In this document: in pieces, positions 9,542 to 21,321 of the stretch
Layout: every line of letters starts with the position of its first letter
Numbering within the stretch: position 1 is the stretch's first letter
Assembly: GCF_002086125.1 (NCBI RefSeq)
Contig: NZ_MVHG01000028.1
Span: forward strand, 1-54,824
Direction: 5' to 3'
DNA: 54,824 nt
Source of the DNA: Mycobacterium arosiense ATCC BAA-1401 = DSM 45069
Lineage (GTDB): Bacteria > Actinomycetota > Actinomycetes > Mycobacteriales > Mycobacteriaceae
The notes under the pieces: generated by a model
What the model was told of the DNA's origin: nothing
The model's database searches: none
What the model saw: the letters and a program-made list of their open reading frames with translations, nothing else
Translations under genes and position numbers: made by a program

Positions 9542-10194
9542 GTCCCGACGAACCGCTGAGTTCGGCCGGCTCCGGCGACCGGGCGGTGGCCGCCGCCGCT
9601 GAGCGCGCCAAGCTGACCGCCGGGCGCAACATCCCCTCCTACGATGACCTGCCGCTGCCCGCGGACACCGCGAACCTGCGCGAAGGCGCGAACCTCAGCG
9701 ACGCCTTGCTGGCGTTGCTGCCCCTGGTCGGTGTCTGGCGGGGCGAAGGCGAGGGCCGCGGACACGACGGCGACTACCGGTTCGGCCAGCAGATCGTGGT
9801 CTCGCACGACGGTGGCGATTACCTGAACTGGGAAGCCCGTTCATGGCGGCTGAGCGAGACGGGGGAATACGAGGAACGTGGCCTGCGTGAGACGGGTTTC
9901 TGGCGTTTCGTCACCGATCCCGACGACCCCGGCGAATCCCACGCGATCGAACTGCTCTTGGCCCACTCGGCGGGCTATGTCGAGCTGTTTTACGGCCAGC
10001 CCCTGACGCAGTCGTCGTGGGAGCTGGTCACCGACGCGTTGGCGCGCAGCAGGTCGGGTGTGCTGGTCGGCGGGGCCAAACGGCTCTACGGCATCGTCGA
10101 AGGCGGCGACCTGGCCTACGTCGAGGAGCGAGTGGACGCCGACGGCGGTCTGGTGCCGCATCTTTCGGCGCGGCTATCCCGTTTCGCCGGTTAG
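9538..10194 (+). CDS. Nitrobindin-type heme/FABP-like beta-barrel protein
   Basis: 218 residues. It is homologous to Rv0813c, whose structure is a ten-stranded fatty-acid-binding-protein-like barrel; related nitrobindins bind heme and react with NO or peroxynitrite. The hallmark GVWRGEGEG lies at about 64-72, and the C-terminal [10 protein letters not shown] contains the histidine that is the proximal heme ligand in nitrobindins. About 60 N-terminal residues precede the barrel and look disordered. The GTG start at 9538 overlaps the stop of the 32-codon ORF. A strong stem-loop follows downstream. Confidence 0.88.
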   Translation: MSPDEPLSSAGSGDRAVAAAAERAKLTAGRNIPSYDDLPLPADTANLREGANLSDALLALLPLVGVWRGEGEGRGHDGDYRFGQQIVVSHDGGDYLNWEARSWRLSETGEYEERGLRETGFWRFVTDPDDPGESHAIELLLAHSAGYVELFYGQPLTQSSWELVTDALARSRSGVLVGGAKRLYGIVEGGDLAYVEERVDADGGLVPHLSARLSRFAG

Positions 10195-10218
10195 CAGTAA
10201 TCACCCCGAACATGGAAC

Positions 10219-10268
10219 GGCCCCCGAGCCGTATTCCCGGTTGGACAAAAGCCGGAAGCTCGGGGGCC
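10219..10268. terminator. Stem-loop with perfect 11-bp arms between convergent genes
   Basis: GGCCCCCGAGC (10219-10229) is perfectly complementary to GCTCGGGGGCC (10258-10268). The intervening bases contain a smaller CCGG pairing. It begins 25 bases after the nitrobindin stop, with pabC converging from the other side. There is no T-run, which is common for mycobacterial terminators. The rest of the 10195-10443 gap shows no other gene. Confidence 0.65.
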
Positions 10269-10443
10269 GGGTGACTGCGGGGAATTCGCTAGCGCACGCG
10301 TGACGCCAGCTCTTCCGAGCAGGTGCTGCTAGCGCGCAGCCACCTCACATGTCCATGAAGCTATCAATTTTTGGGACCACCTCCTTCCTTGTGTACGACC
10401 GACCGTACCGACGGATCGACCAGCCGACAACACAATTCAGCGC

Positions 10444-11331
10444 TCAGCGATCGCTGACGATGGCGGCGTCGACCAGGCCGGCGAATTCCGCCGCCATCGG
10501 TGCCAGCGGCAACGGGCGGCCATCGAGGGTGTGCACCCGGGCCGCCAACGTCATGCTGGAGATCAGCCAAACACCTTGGGCTGCAACCAGATCCGCGACG
10601 CGCAGCGCCCGGTAGTCGCAGTCATAGCCCTTGTCCCTGGCCACCTCGAACAGGGCCTGCTGGGTGGTGCCGCGCAGGATCGGATACCACGGCGGCGGTG
10701 TCAGCAGGCACGGCTGACCGTCCGGCGTCTCGGGGGCGGTGGCGATCACCACCGTCGACCGCGGACCTTCCAGGACGTAGCCGTCGGTGCTGACGAAGAT
10801 CACGTCGCCGGCGTCCTGGCGGGCGGCATGGCGCAGGGCCGCCATATTGACCGCGTAGGAAAGGGTCTTGGCACCGGCCAGCAGCCACGGCATCGCGTCG
10901 ACCCCGGTGGCGGGCAGCCCGCGATCGAGCGTGATCGCCGCCAGCCCGCCCCGCCGGACCGCCGTCACCCGGTCCGGAACCGCGTTGACCATCACATAGG
11001 CCGTCGGCGTCGAACCGCCCTCGCGCCCGCGGCTGTAGATCAACCGCATCGCGCCCTCCTCGGCGGTGGCGGCGCACCACTGGCGGGTGGCCGCCCCGAT
11101 CGCGCTGCGCCACCGCGGCAGCTCGGGCGCGGGCAGATCGGTCATGGCGGCCGACTGGGTCAGCCGCTGCAGATGCGGCTCGATCAGGCAGGCCCTGCCG
11201 TCGCGGACCAACAGCGTCTCAAAGACTCCGTCGCCGCGGACCGCCGCCAGGTCGTCGGCGTGCAGCAGGGGCGCGTCGGGCGAATGCATTTCGCCGTCCA
11301 GCGTGACGATCACACCCGTCTGGCCGGCCAT
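10444..11331 (-). CDS. pabC: Aminodeoxychorismate lyase / class IV aminotransferase
   Basis: 295 residues, fold type IV PLP enzyme. The catalytic lysine is in GAKTLSYAVNM (Lys155), and EGPRSTVVI is the phosphate-binding segment typical of the family. The M. tuberculosis homologue Rv0812 converts 4-amino-4-deoxychorismate to p-aminobenzoate and pyruvate for folate synthesis; branched-chain or D-amino-acid transaminase activity cannot be excluded, because the fold is shared. The ATG at 11331 gives a normal length. The gene stands alone on the minus strand, divergent from the ygfZ-like gene. Confidence 0.88.
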   Translation of the reverse strand: MAGQTGVIVTLDGEMHSPDAPLLHADDLAAVRGDGVFETLLVRDGRACLIEPHLQRLTQSAAMTDLPAPELPRWRSAIGAATRQWCAATAEEGAMRLIYSRGREGGSTPTAYVMVNAVPDRVTAVRRGGLAAITLDRGLPATGVDAMPWLLAGAKTLSYAVNMAALRHAARQDAGDVIFVSTDGYVLEGPRSTVVIATAPETPDGQPCLLTPPPWYPILRGTTQQALFEVARDKGYDCDYRALRVADLVAAQGVWLISSMTLAARVHTLDGRPLPLAPMAAEFAGLVDAAIVSDR

Positions 11332-11403
11332 GGTCGAGAAGCCTATCCAATGTGGCCCAAGGTGCCCGCGGCGCGACCGGAAGCATGTCGACGCCGGGGC
11401 CTG

Positions 11404-11460
11404 GTGAGCGTGAAGCTAGCCGCACATTCGGCTGTGAGCGTGAAGCCAGCTTCGCACTCG
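11404..11460 (+). repeat. Two direct copies of a 27-bp unit, 30-bp period
   Basis: Copies at 11404-11430 and 11434-11460 begin with the same GTGAGCGTGAAGC and end CGCACWTTCG/CGCACTCG with few differences. They lie in the divergent promoter region of pabC and the ygfZ-like gene. The unit itself contains AAGCCAGCTT-like dyad symmetry in copy 2. Confidence 0.65.
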
Positions 11461-11481
11461 TTGAAGGTGCCGGCCGGTCCG

Positions 11482-11487
11482 TAGAGT
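11482..11487 (+). promoter_or_regulatory. -10 element before the ygfZ-like gene
   Basis: TAGAGT matches TANNNT and ends six bases before the GTG start at 11494, so this transcript is probably leaderless. Confidence 0.5.
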
Positions 11488-11493
11488 TGACTC

Positions 11494-12588
11494 GTGACCC
11501 GCGCTGTTCCCGCACCCGAAACCGGACCCGACGCCGGCGCCGTCTGGCATTACGGCGATCCGCTGGGCGAGCAGCGTGCGGCCGACAGCGAAGCGCTGTT
11601 GGTCGACCGCTCGCACCGCGGCGTACTCACATTGGCCGGCAAAGACCGGCAGACCTGGTTGCACAGCATTTCGACGCAATTCGTCAGCGACCTCCCCGAC
11701 GGCGCCAGCACGCAGAACCTCAGCCTCGACGGACAGGGCCGCGTCGAGGATCACTGGATCCAGACGGAGCTGGGCGGCACCACCTACCTCGACACCGAAC
11801 CCTGGCGGGCCGAGCCGCTGCTGGCCTACCTGCGCAAGATGGTGTTCTGGTCCGAGGTCACCCCGGCCGGGGCGGAGCTGGCCGTGCTGTCGCTGCTCGG
11901 CCCGAAACTGGCTGACCGAGCGATTCTCGACGCGCTCGGGGTGGATGCGCTGCCCGCCGAGCTGACCGCGGTTCCCACCGGCGACGGCTTCGTGCGCCGG
12001 ATGCCGGGCGCCCCGGCCGGCCGGCTCGAACTGGACCTCCTGGTTCCGCGCGCCACGGCGGGCGAGTGGCGAAAGCGCCTGACGCGGGCCGGAGTGCGGC
12101 CCGGCGGTGTGTGGGCCTATGAAGCCCACCGGGTCGCGGCCGTGCGACCCCGCCTCGGCGTCGACACGGATGAGCGCACAATTCCGCACGAAGTGGGGTG
12201 GATCGGCAGCCCCGGCGTGGGGGCCGTCCACCTGGACAAGGGCTGTTACCGCGGGCAGGAGACGGTCGCGCGGGTGCACAACCTGGGCAGGCCGCCGCGG
12301 ATGCTGGCACTGCTGCACCTCGACGGGTCGGTCGACCGGCCGTCGACCGGCGATCCGGTGCTGGCCGGCGGCCGCACGGTCGGCCGTCTCGGCACGGTCG
12401 TCGAACACGTGGATCTCGGGCCGATAGCGCTGGCGCTGCTCAAGCGCGGGCTGCCCGCGGAGACGGATTTGGCGACCGGTCCGGACGCCTCGGTCGCCGC
12501 GGTGATCGACGCCGATTCGCTGCCCGGAACCGAACGAATCGGCGCGGGGCGGCTGGCTGTTGAACGGTTGCGGGGCGGTGCGGGATAA
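11494..12588 (+). CDS. ygfZ: Folate-dependent Fe-S cluster repair protein, YgfZ/GcvT family
   Basis: 364 residues. YgfZ-type proteins bind tetrahydrofolate and help maintain [4Fe-4S] enzymes. The family signature K-G-C-Y-x-G-Q-E is present (DKGCYRGQETVARVHN, about 249-264), preceded by IPHEVGWIG. The N-terminal half resembles the GcvT aminomethyltransferase fold (WLHSISTQFVSDLPDG). It corresponds to Rv0811c. The GTG start at 11494 follows a -10 box at leaderless spacing; no ribosome-binding site is visible. It faces pabC, another folate-related gene, across a shared promoter region. Confidence 0.88.
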   Translation: MTRAVPAPETGPDAGAVWHYGDPLGEQRAADSEALLVDRSHRGVLTLAGKDRQTWLHSISTQFVSDLPDGASTQNLSLDGQGRVEDHWIQTELGGTTYLDTEPWRAEPLLAYLRKMVFWSEVTPAGAELAVLSLLGPKLADRAILDALGVDALPAELTAVPTGDGFVRRMPGAPAGRLELDLLVPRATAGEWRKRLTRAGVRPGGVWAYEAHRVAAVRPRLGVDTDERTIPHEVGWIGSPGVGAVHLDKGCYRGQETVARVHNLGRPPRMLALLHLDGSVDRPSTGDPVLAGGRTVGRLGTVVEHVDLGPIALALLKRGLPAETDLATGPDASVAAVIDADSLPGTERIGAGRLAVERLRGGAG

Positions 12589-12647
12589 TGAACGGTAACG
12601 TCCGCCACAGCGAGCAGGGGGCGCCAACGCCCGGTGGCGGGGCACGG

Positions 12648-12653
12648 TAAACT
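12648..12653 (+). promoter_or_regulatory. -10 element of the DUF3073 gene
   Basis: TAAACT fits TANNNT. A start around 12660 would give a 5' leader of about 75 bases containing the hairpin at 12684-12710. Confidence 0.5.
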
Positions 12654-12683
12654 GTTGGCAGGACAATACGACACCAGGAGATC

Positions 12684-12710
12684 GGAGCCGCCTACTCGTT
12701 AGGCCGCTCC
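12684..12710 (+). promoter_or_regulatory. Hairpin in the 5' leader of the DUF3073 gene
   Basis: GGAGCCGCCT (12684-12693) pairs with AGGCCGCTCC (12701-12710), ten positions with a single mismatch, around a seven-base loop ACTCGTT. It is followed 14 bases later by GGGGGTTCCCCC, which directly precedes the ATG at 12735 and would tie up the ribosome-binding G-run. Together they suggest post-transcriptional control of this small gene. Confidence 0.5.
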
Positions 12711-12734
12711 GTTATTGCGCGAGGGGGTTCCCCC

Positions 12735-12920
12735 ATGGGCCGCGGCCGGGCTAAGGCAAAGCAGACCAAGGTTGCTCGAGAACTCAAATACAGTTCTCCA
12801 CAGACCGACTTCCAGCGGCTTCAGCAAGAGCTGTCCGGAACGGGTTCGGACGCGTCCACTGAACTGGACAGCGACGGATCCGACGAATCCTGGGAAGACC
12901 AGGACAGCTGGCGTCGCTAA
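12735..12920 (+). CDS. DUF3073 small basic-acidic protein
   Basis: 61 residues, corresponding to Rv0810c. The N-terminus is strongly basic and conserved (MGRGRAKAKQTKVARELKYS); the C-terminus is acidic and rich in Ser and Asp (SDASTELDSDGSDESWEDQD). The family is nearly universal in actinobacteria and its function is unknown. The ATG at 12735 follows a G-run that can serve as ribosome-binding site but is embedded in a GGGGGTTCCCCC palindrome. The gene lies convergent with purM. Confidence 0.88.
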   Translation: MGRGRAKAKQTKVARELKYSSPQTDFQRLQQELSGTGSDASTELDSDGSDESWEDQDSWRR

Positions 12921-12986
12921 AACCAACGCTTCGGCGGTGATGCGTAGCGCACCGGGGCCGCGCTGGTCCTGCCCGAGCCCAAATTC

Positions 12987-14081
12987 CTAGAACCTCGGGT
13001 GCTGACCGACCATCTTGGCCCGGGGACCCTCTTTTCCGCCTTTGCCGACGGTGCCCAGCACCCAGCAGCTCAAGTGCCGGGCGGTCAGGATGGCCAGGGC
13101 CCGGTCGGTGTCTTCGGGGGCCACGACGGCGATCATGCCGACGCCCATGTTGAACGTCTTCTCCATTTCCTCGCGCGTCACCCGGCCGCGCTGGGCGATC
13201 ATGGCGAACACCGGCGCGGGCGTCCAGGTGCCACGATCCATCTCGGCGACCAGGCCGTGCGGGATGACGCGTTGCAGGTTGCCGGCCAGCCCGCCGCCGG
13301 TGACGTGGCAGAACGTACGCACATGGGTTTCGGCCGCGAGCGCCAGGCAGTCCTTGGCGTAGATTCGGGTGGGTTCGAGCAGCTCCTCGCCCAGGGTGCG
13401 GCCGAACTCCTCCACATATCCCTCGAGGTTCATGCGGTCGATCTCGAGCAGCACGGTGCGCGCCAACGAATATCCGTTGGAATGCAGACCCGACGAACCC
13501 ATCGCGATGATGACGTCGCCGGGTTTGACCCGGTCGGGCCCCAGCACGTCGTCGGCCTCGACGACACCGATGCCGGTGGCCGAGATGTCGTAGTGGTCGG
13601 GTTCCATCAGACCCGGATGTTCGGCCGTCTCGCCGCCCAGCAGCGCGCAACCGGCCCGCACACATCCCTCGGCGATGCCGCTGACGATGGCGCTCAAGCG
13701 TTCCGGCACCGTCCGGCCCACCGCGATGTAATCCTGCAAGAAAAGCGGCTCGGCGCCGCACACCACAAGGTCGTCGACCACCATGGCCACCAGGTCAAGC
13801 CCGACGGTGTCGTGCTTGTCCATCGCCTGGGCCACCGCGAGCTTGGTGCCGACGCCGTCGGTGGAGGCCGCCAGCAGCGGCTCGCGGTAATCGCCACGGA
13901 GCGCGAACAGGCCGGCGAATCCGCCCAAGCCGCCCCGGACCTCGGGTCGCGTGGCTTTCGTCGCCAGCGGCTTAAACAATTCGACGGCGCGGTCGCCGGC
14001 TTCAATGTCCACCCCGGCCGACGCGTAAGTGATGCTCTGACCGCCTTGGTGGCGCCCTGGACTCTTTCCGGGATCCGTCAT
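12987..14081 (-). CDS. purM: Phosphoribosylformylglycinamidine cyclo-ligase PurM
   Basis: 364 residues. It closes the imidazole ring of AIR from FGAM with ATP, step five of purine synthesis. The N-terminal ITYASAGVDIEAGDRAV and the ATP-binding stretches LLAASTDGVGTKLAVA, DLVVCGAEPLF and GLHSNGYSLAR are all present. A C-terminal FNMGVGMIAVV is also typical. It is 72 bases downstream of purF on the same strand, so the two probably form an operon. Confidence 0.96.
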   Translation of the reverse strand: MTDPGKSPGRHQGGQSITYASAGVDIEAGDRAVELFKPLATKATRPEVRGGLGGFAGLFALRGDYREPLLAASTDGVGTKLAVAQAMDKHDTVGLDLVAMVVDDLVVCGAEPLFLQDYIAVGRTVPERLSAIVSGIAEGCVRAGCALLGGETAEHPGLMEPDHYDISATGIGVVEADDVLGPDRVKPGDVIIAMGSSGLHSNGYSLARTVLLEIDRMNLEGYVEEFGRTLGEELLEPTRIYAKDCLALAAETHVRTFCHVTGGGLAGNLQRVIPHGLVAEMDRGTWTPAPVFAMIAQRGRVTREEMEKTFNMGVGMIAVVAPEDTDRALAILTARHLSCWVLGTVGKGGKEGPRAKMVGQHPRF

Positions 14082-14153
14082 CGCGATAAAGGCTACCGGG
14101 CGGCGCTGACGGCCGGGATCAAACGTCGATGAAGGAGCGCAAACCGAGTTCCC

Positions 14154-15680
14154 TCAGTGCACGACCGGCACTTCGTCGGGCGCAAGTTCCTCGAGCCCGG
14201 CGCCGCGGGCGGCATTGGCGAGCATGTGCTCGATGACGTTCTTGCCCAACGCGGTTTCCCCGGGCAGTTCGATCGGGTACTGGCCGTCGAAGCAGGCGGT
14301 GCACAACCGCGAGGCCGGTTGCTCGGAGGCCGCGACCAGGCCGCGCAGCGAGATGTAGCCCAGCGAGTCGGCGCCGATGGCATGCCGCACCGCTTCGAGC
14401 ATCTCCTTTTTGTCCTCGACCGCGTTGGCGATGAGCTCCGCCGGCGACGGGAAGTCGATGCCGTAGAAGCAGGGCCATTTGACCGGGGGCGAGGCGATCC
14501 GCACGTGCACCTCGACGGCGCCGGCCTCGCGCAGCATCCGCAGCAGCGCCCGCTGGGTGTTTCCTCGCACGATCGAGTCATCGACCACGATGAGTCGCTT
14601 ACCCCGGATCACCTCGCGAAGGGGGTTGAGCTTCAGCCGGATACCGAGCTGGCGGATGGTCTGGGACGGCTGGATGAAGGTGCGCCCGACGTAGGCGTTC
14701 TTCATCAGCCCCTGGCCGAAGGGAATGCCCGACTCCTGCGCGTATCCGACGGCGGCGGGCGTGCCCGACTCGGGGACGCCGATCACCAGGTCGGCCTCGA
14801 CGGGACGTTCGCGGGCCAACCGGCGTCCGATCTCCACCCGGGTCGCGTGGACGGACCGTCCGACGATCGTGCTGTCCGGTCGCGCCAGGTAGACGTACTC
14901 GAAGACGCAGCCCTTGGGGGTGGGGTTGGCGAAACGCGTGGAGCGGACGCCGTCGGCGTCGATCGCCAGCAGTTCACCCGGTTCGATGTCGCGGACGAAC
15001 GAGGCGCCGACGATGTCGAGCGCCGCCGTTTCGGAGGCCACCACCCAGCCGCGGTCGAGCCGTCCCAGCGAAAGTGGCCGCACGCCATGGGGATCGCGAC
15101 AGGCGTAGAGGGTGTTCTCGTCCATGAACGTCAGGCAGAACGCGCCGCGCACGGTCGGCAACAAATCCAGCGCGGCCTGCTCCAGCGTCGCGTCGGCCGC
15201 GCCGTGGGCCAGCAGCGCGCCCAGAATGTCGGAGTCGGTCGTCGCCGGCGCCGGGGCGCGTTTGGCGATCAGCCCCTCGTCGCGGGCGCGGGCCGCGAGC
15301 TCGGCGGTGTTGACCAAATTCCCGTTGTGCCCCAACGCCACCCCGGTGCCGGCCGCGGTGTTGCGGAACACGGGCTGGGCATTTTCCCACGTCGTGTCGC
15401 CGGTGGTCGAGTAGCGGCAGTGCCCGATGGCGACGTGGCCCTGCATGGCCCCCAGCGTCTGCTCATCGAACACCTGGCTGACCAGGCCGAGATCTTTGAA
15501 GACCAGCACCTGGGAACCGTCCGCGACGGCGATGCCGGCGGCCTCCTGGCCACGATGCTGCAGCGCGTACAAGCCGTAATAGGTGAGTTTGGCGACGTCC
15601 TCGCCGGGGGCCCAGACCCCGAATACACCGCATTCTTCTCGGGGCGCGTTGAAGTCCTCTTCGGGTTCTTGGACGGTCAC
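14154..15680 (-). CDS. purF: Amidophosphoribosyltransferase PurF
   Basis: 508 residues. It makes phosphoribosylamine from PRPP and glutamine, the committing purine step. The N-terminal Ntn glutamine amidotransferase has Cys17 in EECGVFG, exposed by removal of a short propeptide; the PRTase domain carries the PRPP motif VVDDSIVRGNTQRALL. Cysteines typical of the Fe-S form are present (C-terminal CTACFDGQYP). The GTG at 15680 gives a 16-residue propeptide. The open frame continues upstream to an ATG at 15788, and M. tuberculosis PurF has a somewhat longer N-terminus, but the residue equivalent to its start region is GTC here. Confidence 0.93.
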   Translation of the reverse strand: MTVQEPEEDFNAPREECGVFGVWAPGEDVAKLTYYGLYALQHRGQEAAGIAVADGSQVLVFKDLGLVSQVFDEQTLGAMQGHVAIGHCRYSTTGDTTWENAQPVFRNTAAGTGVALGHNGNLVNTAELAARARDEGLIAKRAPAPATTDSDILGALLAHGAADATLEQAALDLLPTVRGAFCLTFMDENTLYACRDPHGVRPLSLGRLDRGWVVASETAALDIVGASFVRDIEPGELLAIDADGVRSTRFANPTPKGCVFEYVYLARPDSTIVGRSVHATRVEIGRRLARERPVEADLVIGVPESGTPAAVGYAQESGIPFGQGLMKNAYVGRTFIQPSQTIRQLGIRLKLNPLREVIRGKRLIVVDDSIVRGNTQRALLRMLREAGAVEVHVRIASPPVKWPCFYGIDFPSPAELIANAVEDKKEMLEAVRHAIGADSLGYISLRGLVAASEQPASRLCTACFDGQYPIELPGETALGKNVIEHMLANAARGAGLEELAPDEVPVVH

Positions 15681-15817
15681 GATTGGGCGGCTCCCCGGGG
15701 AACGGTTGGTGACGTAACGGAGTCTACGGGCAGCGACGCCGCGCCGACGAATCCGCCGGGCGTGTTGAGGCACAAAATGCCAGCGCAAACAGCTGAACCT
15801 GCAGTTCAGGGTTATGT

Positions 15818-16207
15818 TCAGCTCAGATCGAACAGCGGCAGCCAGTGTTCAATCTCACCCGCTCGTGAGCCGGAAAGGCGCAGCGCATTGGTGCGCTTGG
15901 CCTCGGCGAACGGCACCTCACCGGTGGCCAGCAGCAGCCAGGTCCGCGGTTCGGTTTCCACCACATTCGGCGGTGTGCCGCGGGTGTGCGTGGGCCCGGC
16001 GATGCACTGCACCGCGACGAACGGCGGGACGCGCAACTCCACGCTGCGCCCGGGCGCCACGGCCGCCAGGGTGCGGGCGGTCAGCCGGACGGCCGTCGCC
16101 AATTCTTGCCGGTCGGGCTCCGGCCCGGACTCGTCGCGCAGCCAGTCCGCGACGGCCAACACGGCCTGCCGGGTCTTGGCCGGATCGGCTTTCTCGCGGG
16201 GGGCCAT
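15818..16207 (-). CDS. Sterol-carrier-like (SCP2/MDMPI-type) small protein
   Basis: 129 residues, matching Rv0807 in position and length. It resembles the bacterial sterol carrier family, related to the C-terminal domain of mycothiol-dependent maleylpyruvate isomerases: RSVELRVPPFVAVQC and PRTWLLLATGEVPFAEA are the core strands. Such domains bind hydrophobic ligands, but no substrate is known here. The ATG at 16207 is clear. It lies 137 bases upstream of purF on the same strand and is divergent from the orphan Mce gene. Confidence 0.75.
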   Translation of the reverse strand: MAPREKADPAKTRQAVLAVADWLRDESGPEPDRQELATAVRLTARTLAAVAPGRSVELRVPPFVAVQCIAGPTHTRGTPPNVVETEPRTWLLLATGEVPFAEAKRTNALRLSGSRAGEIEHWLPLFDLS

Positions 16208-16226
16208 GCCCTAGGGTCTCAAAATC

Positions 16227-17441
16227 ATGGAGCCCCGTCGCGAGAGGACGCGGCCGCCGTACAAGACCGCCGGCCTGGTGACGGTCGCGGTCATGGCATT
16301 GCTCGGGTCGCTTCTGTACCTGCAATTTCGGGGCGCCCTCACGCCGACCACGAAGCTGACCATGGTGGCCGCCCGGGCGGGCCTGGTGATGGATCCCGGC
16401 TCAAAGGTCACCTACAACGGGGTGCAGATCGGCCGGGTGTCCAGCATTTCGGAGGCCACGCATGCCGGCAGGCCGGCCGCCAAGATCGTCTTGGACATCA
16501 CCCCGAAATACGTCAAGCAGATCCCGGCCAACGTGACGGCGGCCGTCCAGGCGACCACCGTGTTCGGCAACAAATATGTCGCCCTGAGATCGCCGAAATA
16601 CCCTGCGAAGCAACCGATCACACCGTCGACGGTGATCGATGCGACATCGGTGACCACCGAGTTCAACACCCTTTTCGAGACGCTCACCTCGATTGCGGAG
16701 AAGGTCGATCCGGTCAAGGTAAATCTCACGCTCAGCGCCGCCGCTGCGGCGCTGAGCGGGATGGGCGAGAGGTTCGGCGTCTCGATTGTCAATGGTAACG
16801 CCGTCCTCGATGACCTGAATCCGCGAATGCCGGTTCTGCGCAACGATATTCGTCGATTGGCGACTTTAGGAGATACCTATGCGAACGCCTCGCCCGACCT
16901 TTGGGACGCGCTCGACCACGCGGTGACGACCGCGCGCGCACTCGACTCGCGGCAACGCGACCTCGATGGCGCGCTGCTGGCGGCCGCCGGGCTGGGCAAC
17001 GCCGGCGCCGACGTCTTGGGCCGCAGCGGGCCATTCTTCGTCCGCGGCGCAGCCGACCTGGTTCCCAGTAGCCAACTGCTCGACGAATACAGTCCCGAAA
17101 TCTATTGCACGATCCACAATTTCGCCGAAGTCGCACCGCGAATCCACAACGCGCTGGGCGATAACGGCTACTCGCTGGGCGCCCACGCGTCGGGAGCCAT
17201 CGCGGGAGCCCCCAATCCCTACATCTGGCCGGAGAACCTGCCGCGCATCAACGCCAGAGGCGGGCCGGGCGGAAAAGCGGGCTGTTGGCAAAAGATCACC
17301 CGGGATCTGTGGCCCGCGCCGTTTTTGGTGATGGACACCGGCGCCAGCATGGCCCCGTACAACCACTTCGAGGTCGGCTCGCCGCTCGCGGTCGATTTCG
17401 TGTGGGGCCGCCAACTCGGCGACTACACCATCAATCCCTGA
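16227..17441 (+). CDS. Orphan MCE-family protein (MceA-like)
   Basis: 404 residues. MCE proteins are the cell-envelope subunits of Mce lipid/sterol importers. An N-terminal membrane anchor (GLVTVAVMALLGSLLYLQF, about 16-34) precedes an MCE domain (LTMVAARAGLVMDPGSKVTYNGVQIGRV, about 44-71) and a long helical region (DVKVNL to ALDSRQRDLDG). The extended C-terminal part with PYIWPENLPRINARGGPGG resembles MceA subunits. Normally MceA to MceF follow two YrbE permease genes; none is present. It sits where M. tuberculosis has cpsY. TAGGGT (16212-16217) lies nine bases before the ATG. Confidence 0.88.
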   Translation: MEPRRERTRPPYKTAGLVTVAVMALLGSLLYLQFRGALTPTTKLTMVAARAGLVMDPGSKVTYNGVQIGRVSSISEATHAGRPAAKIVLDITPKYVKQIPANVTAAVQATTVFGNKYVALRSPKYPAKQPITPSTVIDATSVTTEFNTLFETLTSIAEKVDPVKVNLTLSAAAAALSGMGERFGVSIVNGNAVLDDLNPRMPVLRNDIRRLATLGDTYANASPDLWDALDHAVTTARALDSRQRDLDGALLAAAGLGNAGADVLGRSGPFFVRGAADLVPSSQLLDEYSPEIYCTIHNFAEVAPRIHNALGDNGYSLGAHASGAIAGAPNPYIWPENLPRINARGGPGGKAGCWQKITRDLWPAPFLVMDTGASMAPYNHFEVGSPLAVDFVWGRQLGDYTINP

Positions 17442-17444
17442 CGA

Positions 17445-18074
17445 TCAGCAGCGCGCCGACTGCACCGCCAGCACCGCGATCGCCCCGGCTTCGTTGATGG
17501 CCAGGTGCGCCAGCATGGGTGCGGCCAGGCTGCCGGAACAATCGGCCAGCCAGCCGAACAGCCAGCCCGCGATCCCGGTGACCACCACGGTGGCGGCCAC
17601 CGGCTCGCCCGTCGCGCGCGCGTCGGCGATGTGCGAAAGACCAAACGCGGCGGCCTGTAGCAACCGCCCGCCGCGTGCACCGAAAGCGGCGGAGCCGACG
17701 GCGGCCAGCGCCCCGCGGAAGGCGGACTCCTCCGACCACACGGTGCCCAGGGGTATCCGCAGCAGGAGCCAGTCCGGGGCCGCCGCCGGCGGCTCGCGGC
17801 CGGCCATCGACCGGCGCACCGGCGCCAGCTGGGCGGTCGCGGCCACGGCGCCCGCCGCGGACAGGGCGACCGGGCAGCCCATGCGCAGGCCGGACGATAG
17901 CCGGGGCGGGCCCAAGCCCAGCGGTGCGCGCGTGATCACCACCAGCAGCCCGCCCACCACCGCCTGCAGCGCTGTCCGCCAGGCCGCCGGCAGCCTAGGG
18001 CTGACGAGACTCCAGCCGACCAGGGCGGCGGCCAATGATAGCGCTTTGGTCCGACGAAAACGCCTGCCGGGCAT
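17445..18074 (-). CDS. CPBP-family intramembrane glutamic protease
   Basis: 209 residues, the same length as Rv0804. It contains all three CPBP (Abi/Rce1) motifs: EESAFR (115-120), FGLSH (144-148) and HLAIN (190-194), supplying the catalytic Glu, His and Asn. Several hydrophobic segments make it an integral membrane protein. The family cleaves prenylated or membrane proteins; the substrate here is unknown. The ATG at 18074 was chosen since upstream sequence in frame reads back into purL. It follows purL by 19 bases on the same strand and its stop is three bases from the Mce stop. Confidence 0.87.
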   Translation of the reverse strand: MPGRRFRRTKALSLAAALVGWSLVSPRLPAAWRTALQAVVGGLLVVITRAPLGLGPPRLSSGLRMGCPVALSAAGAVAATAQLAPVRRSMAGREPPAAAPDWLLLRIPLGTVWSEESAFRGALAAVGSAAFGARGGRLLQAAAFGLSHIADARATGEPVAATVVVTGIAGWLFGWLADCSGSLAAPMLAHLAINEAGAIAVLAVQSARC

Positions 18075-18093
18075 CAGGATACGCCGCGAGCAG

Positions 18094-21197
<3,104 letters not shown>

Positions 21198-21321
21198 CAG
21201 GCCACGGTAACCACCCCGCGTACCCGTGGCGATGACCTCGGAGGTAATTGTGCCGCCACACCCCGTCGGGACACGCTTGGCACGACGCGCCCCGCCGGAG
21301 CGCCCGAACCAAGGAGGAACG

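Noticed and set aside
15681..15788. Longer PurF from the ATG at 15788
   Set aside because: It would add 36 residues of Arg-rich sequence unlike PurF N-termini, and the GTG at 15680 gives a normal short propeptide.
14157..16214. A 685-codon open frame on the plus strand opposite purF
   Set aside because: High-GC codon bias keeps antisense frames open; the sequence is low-complexity in Arg/Gly/Asp, while the purF product on the other strand is unmistakable.
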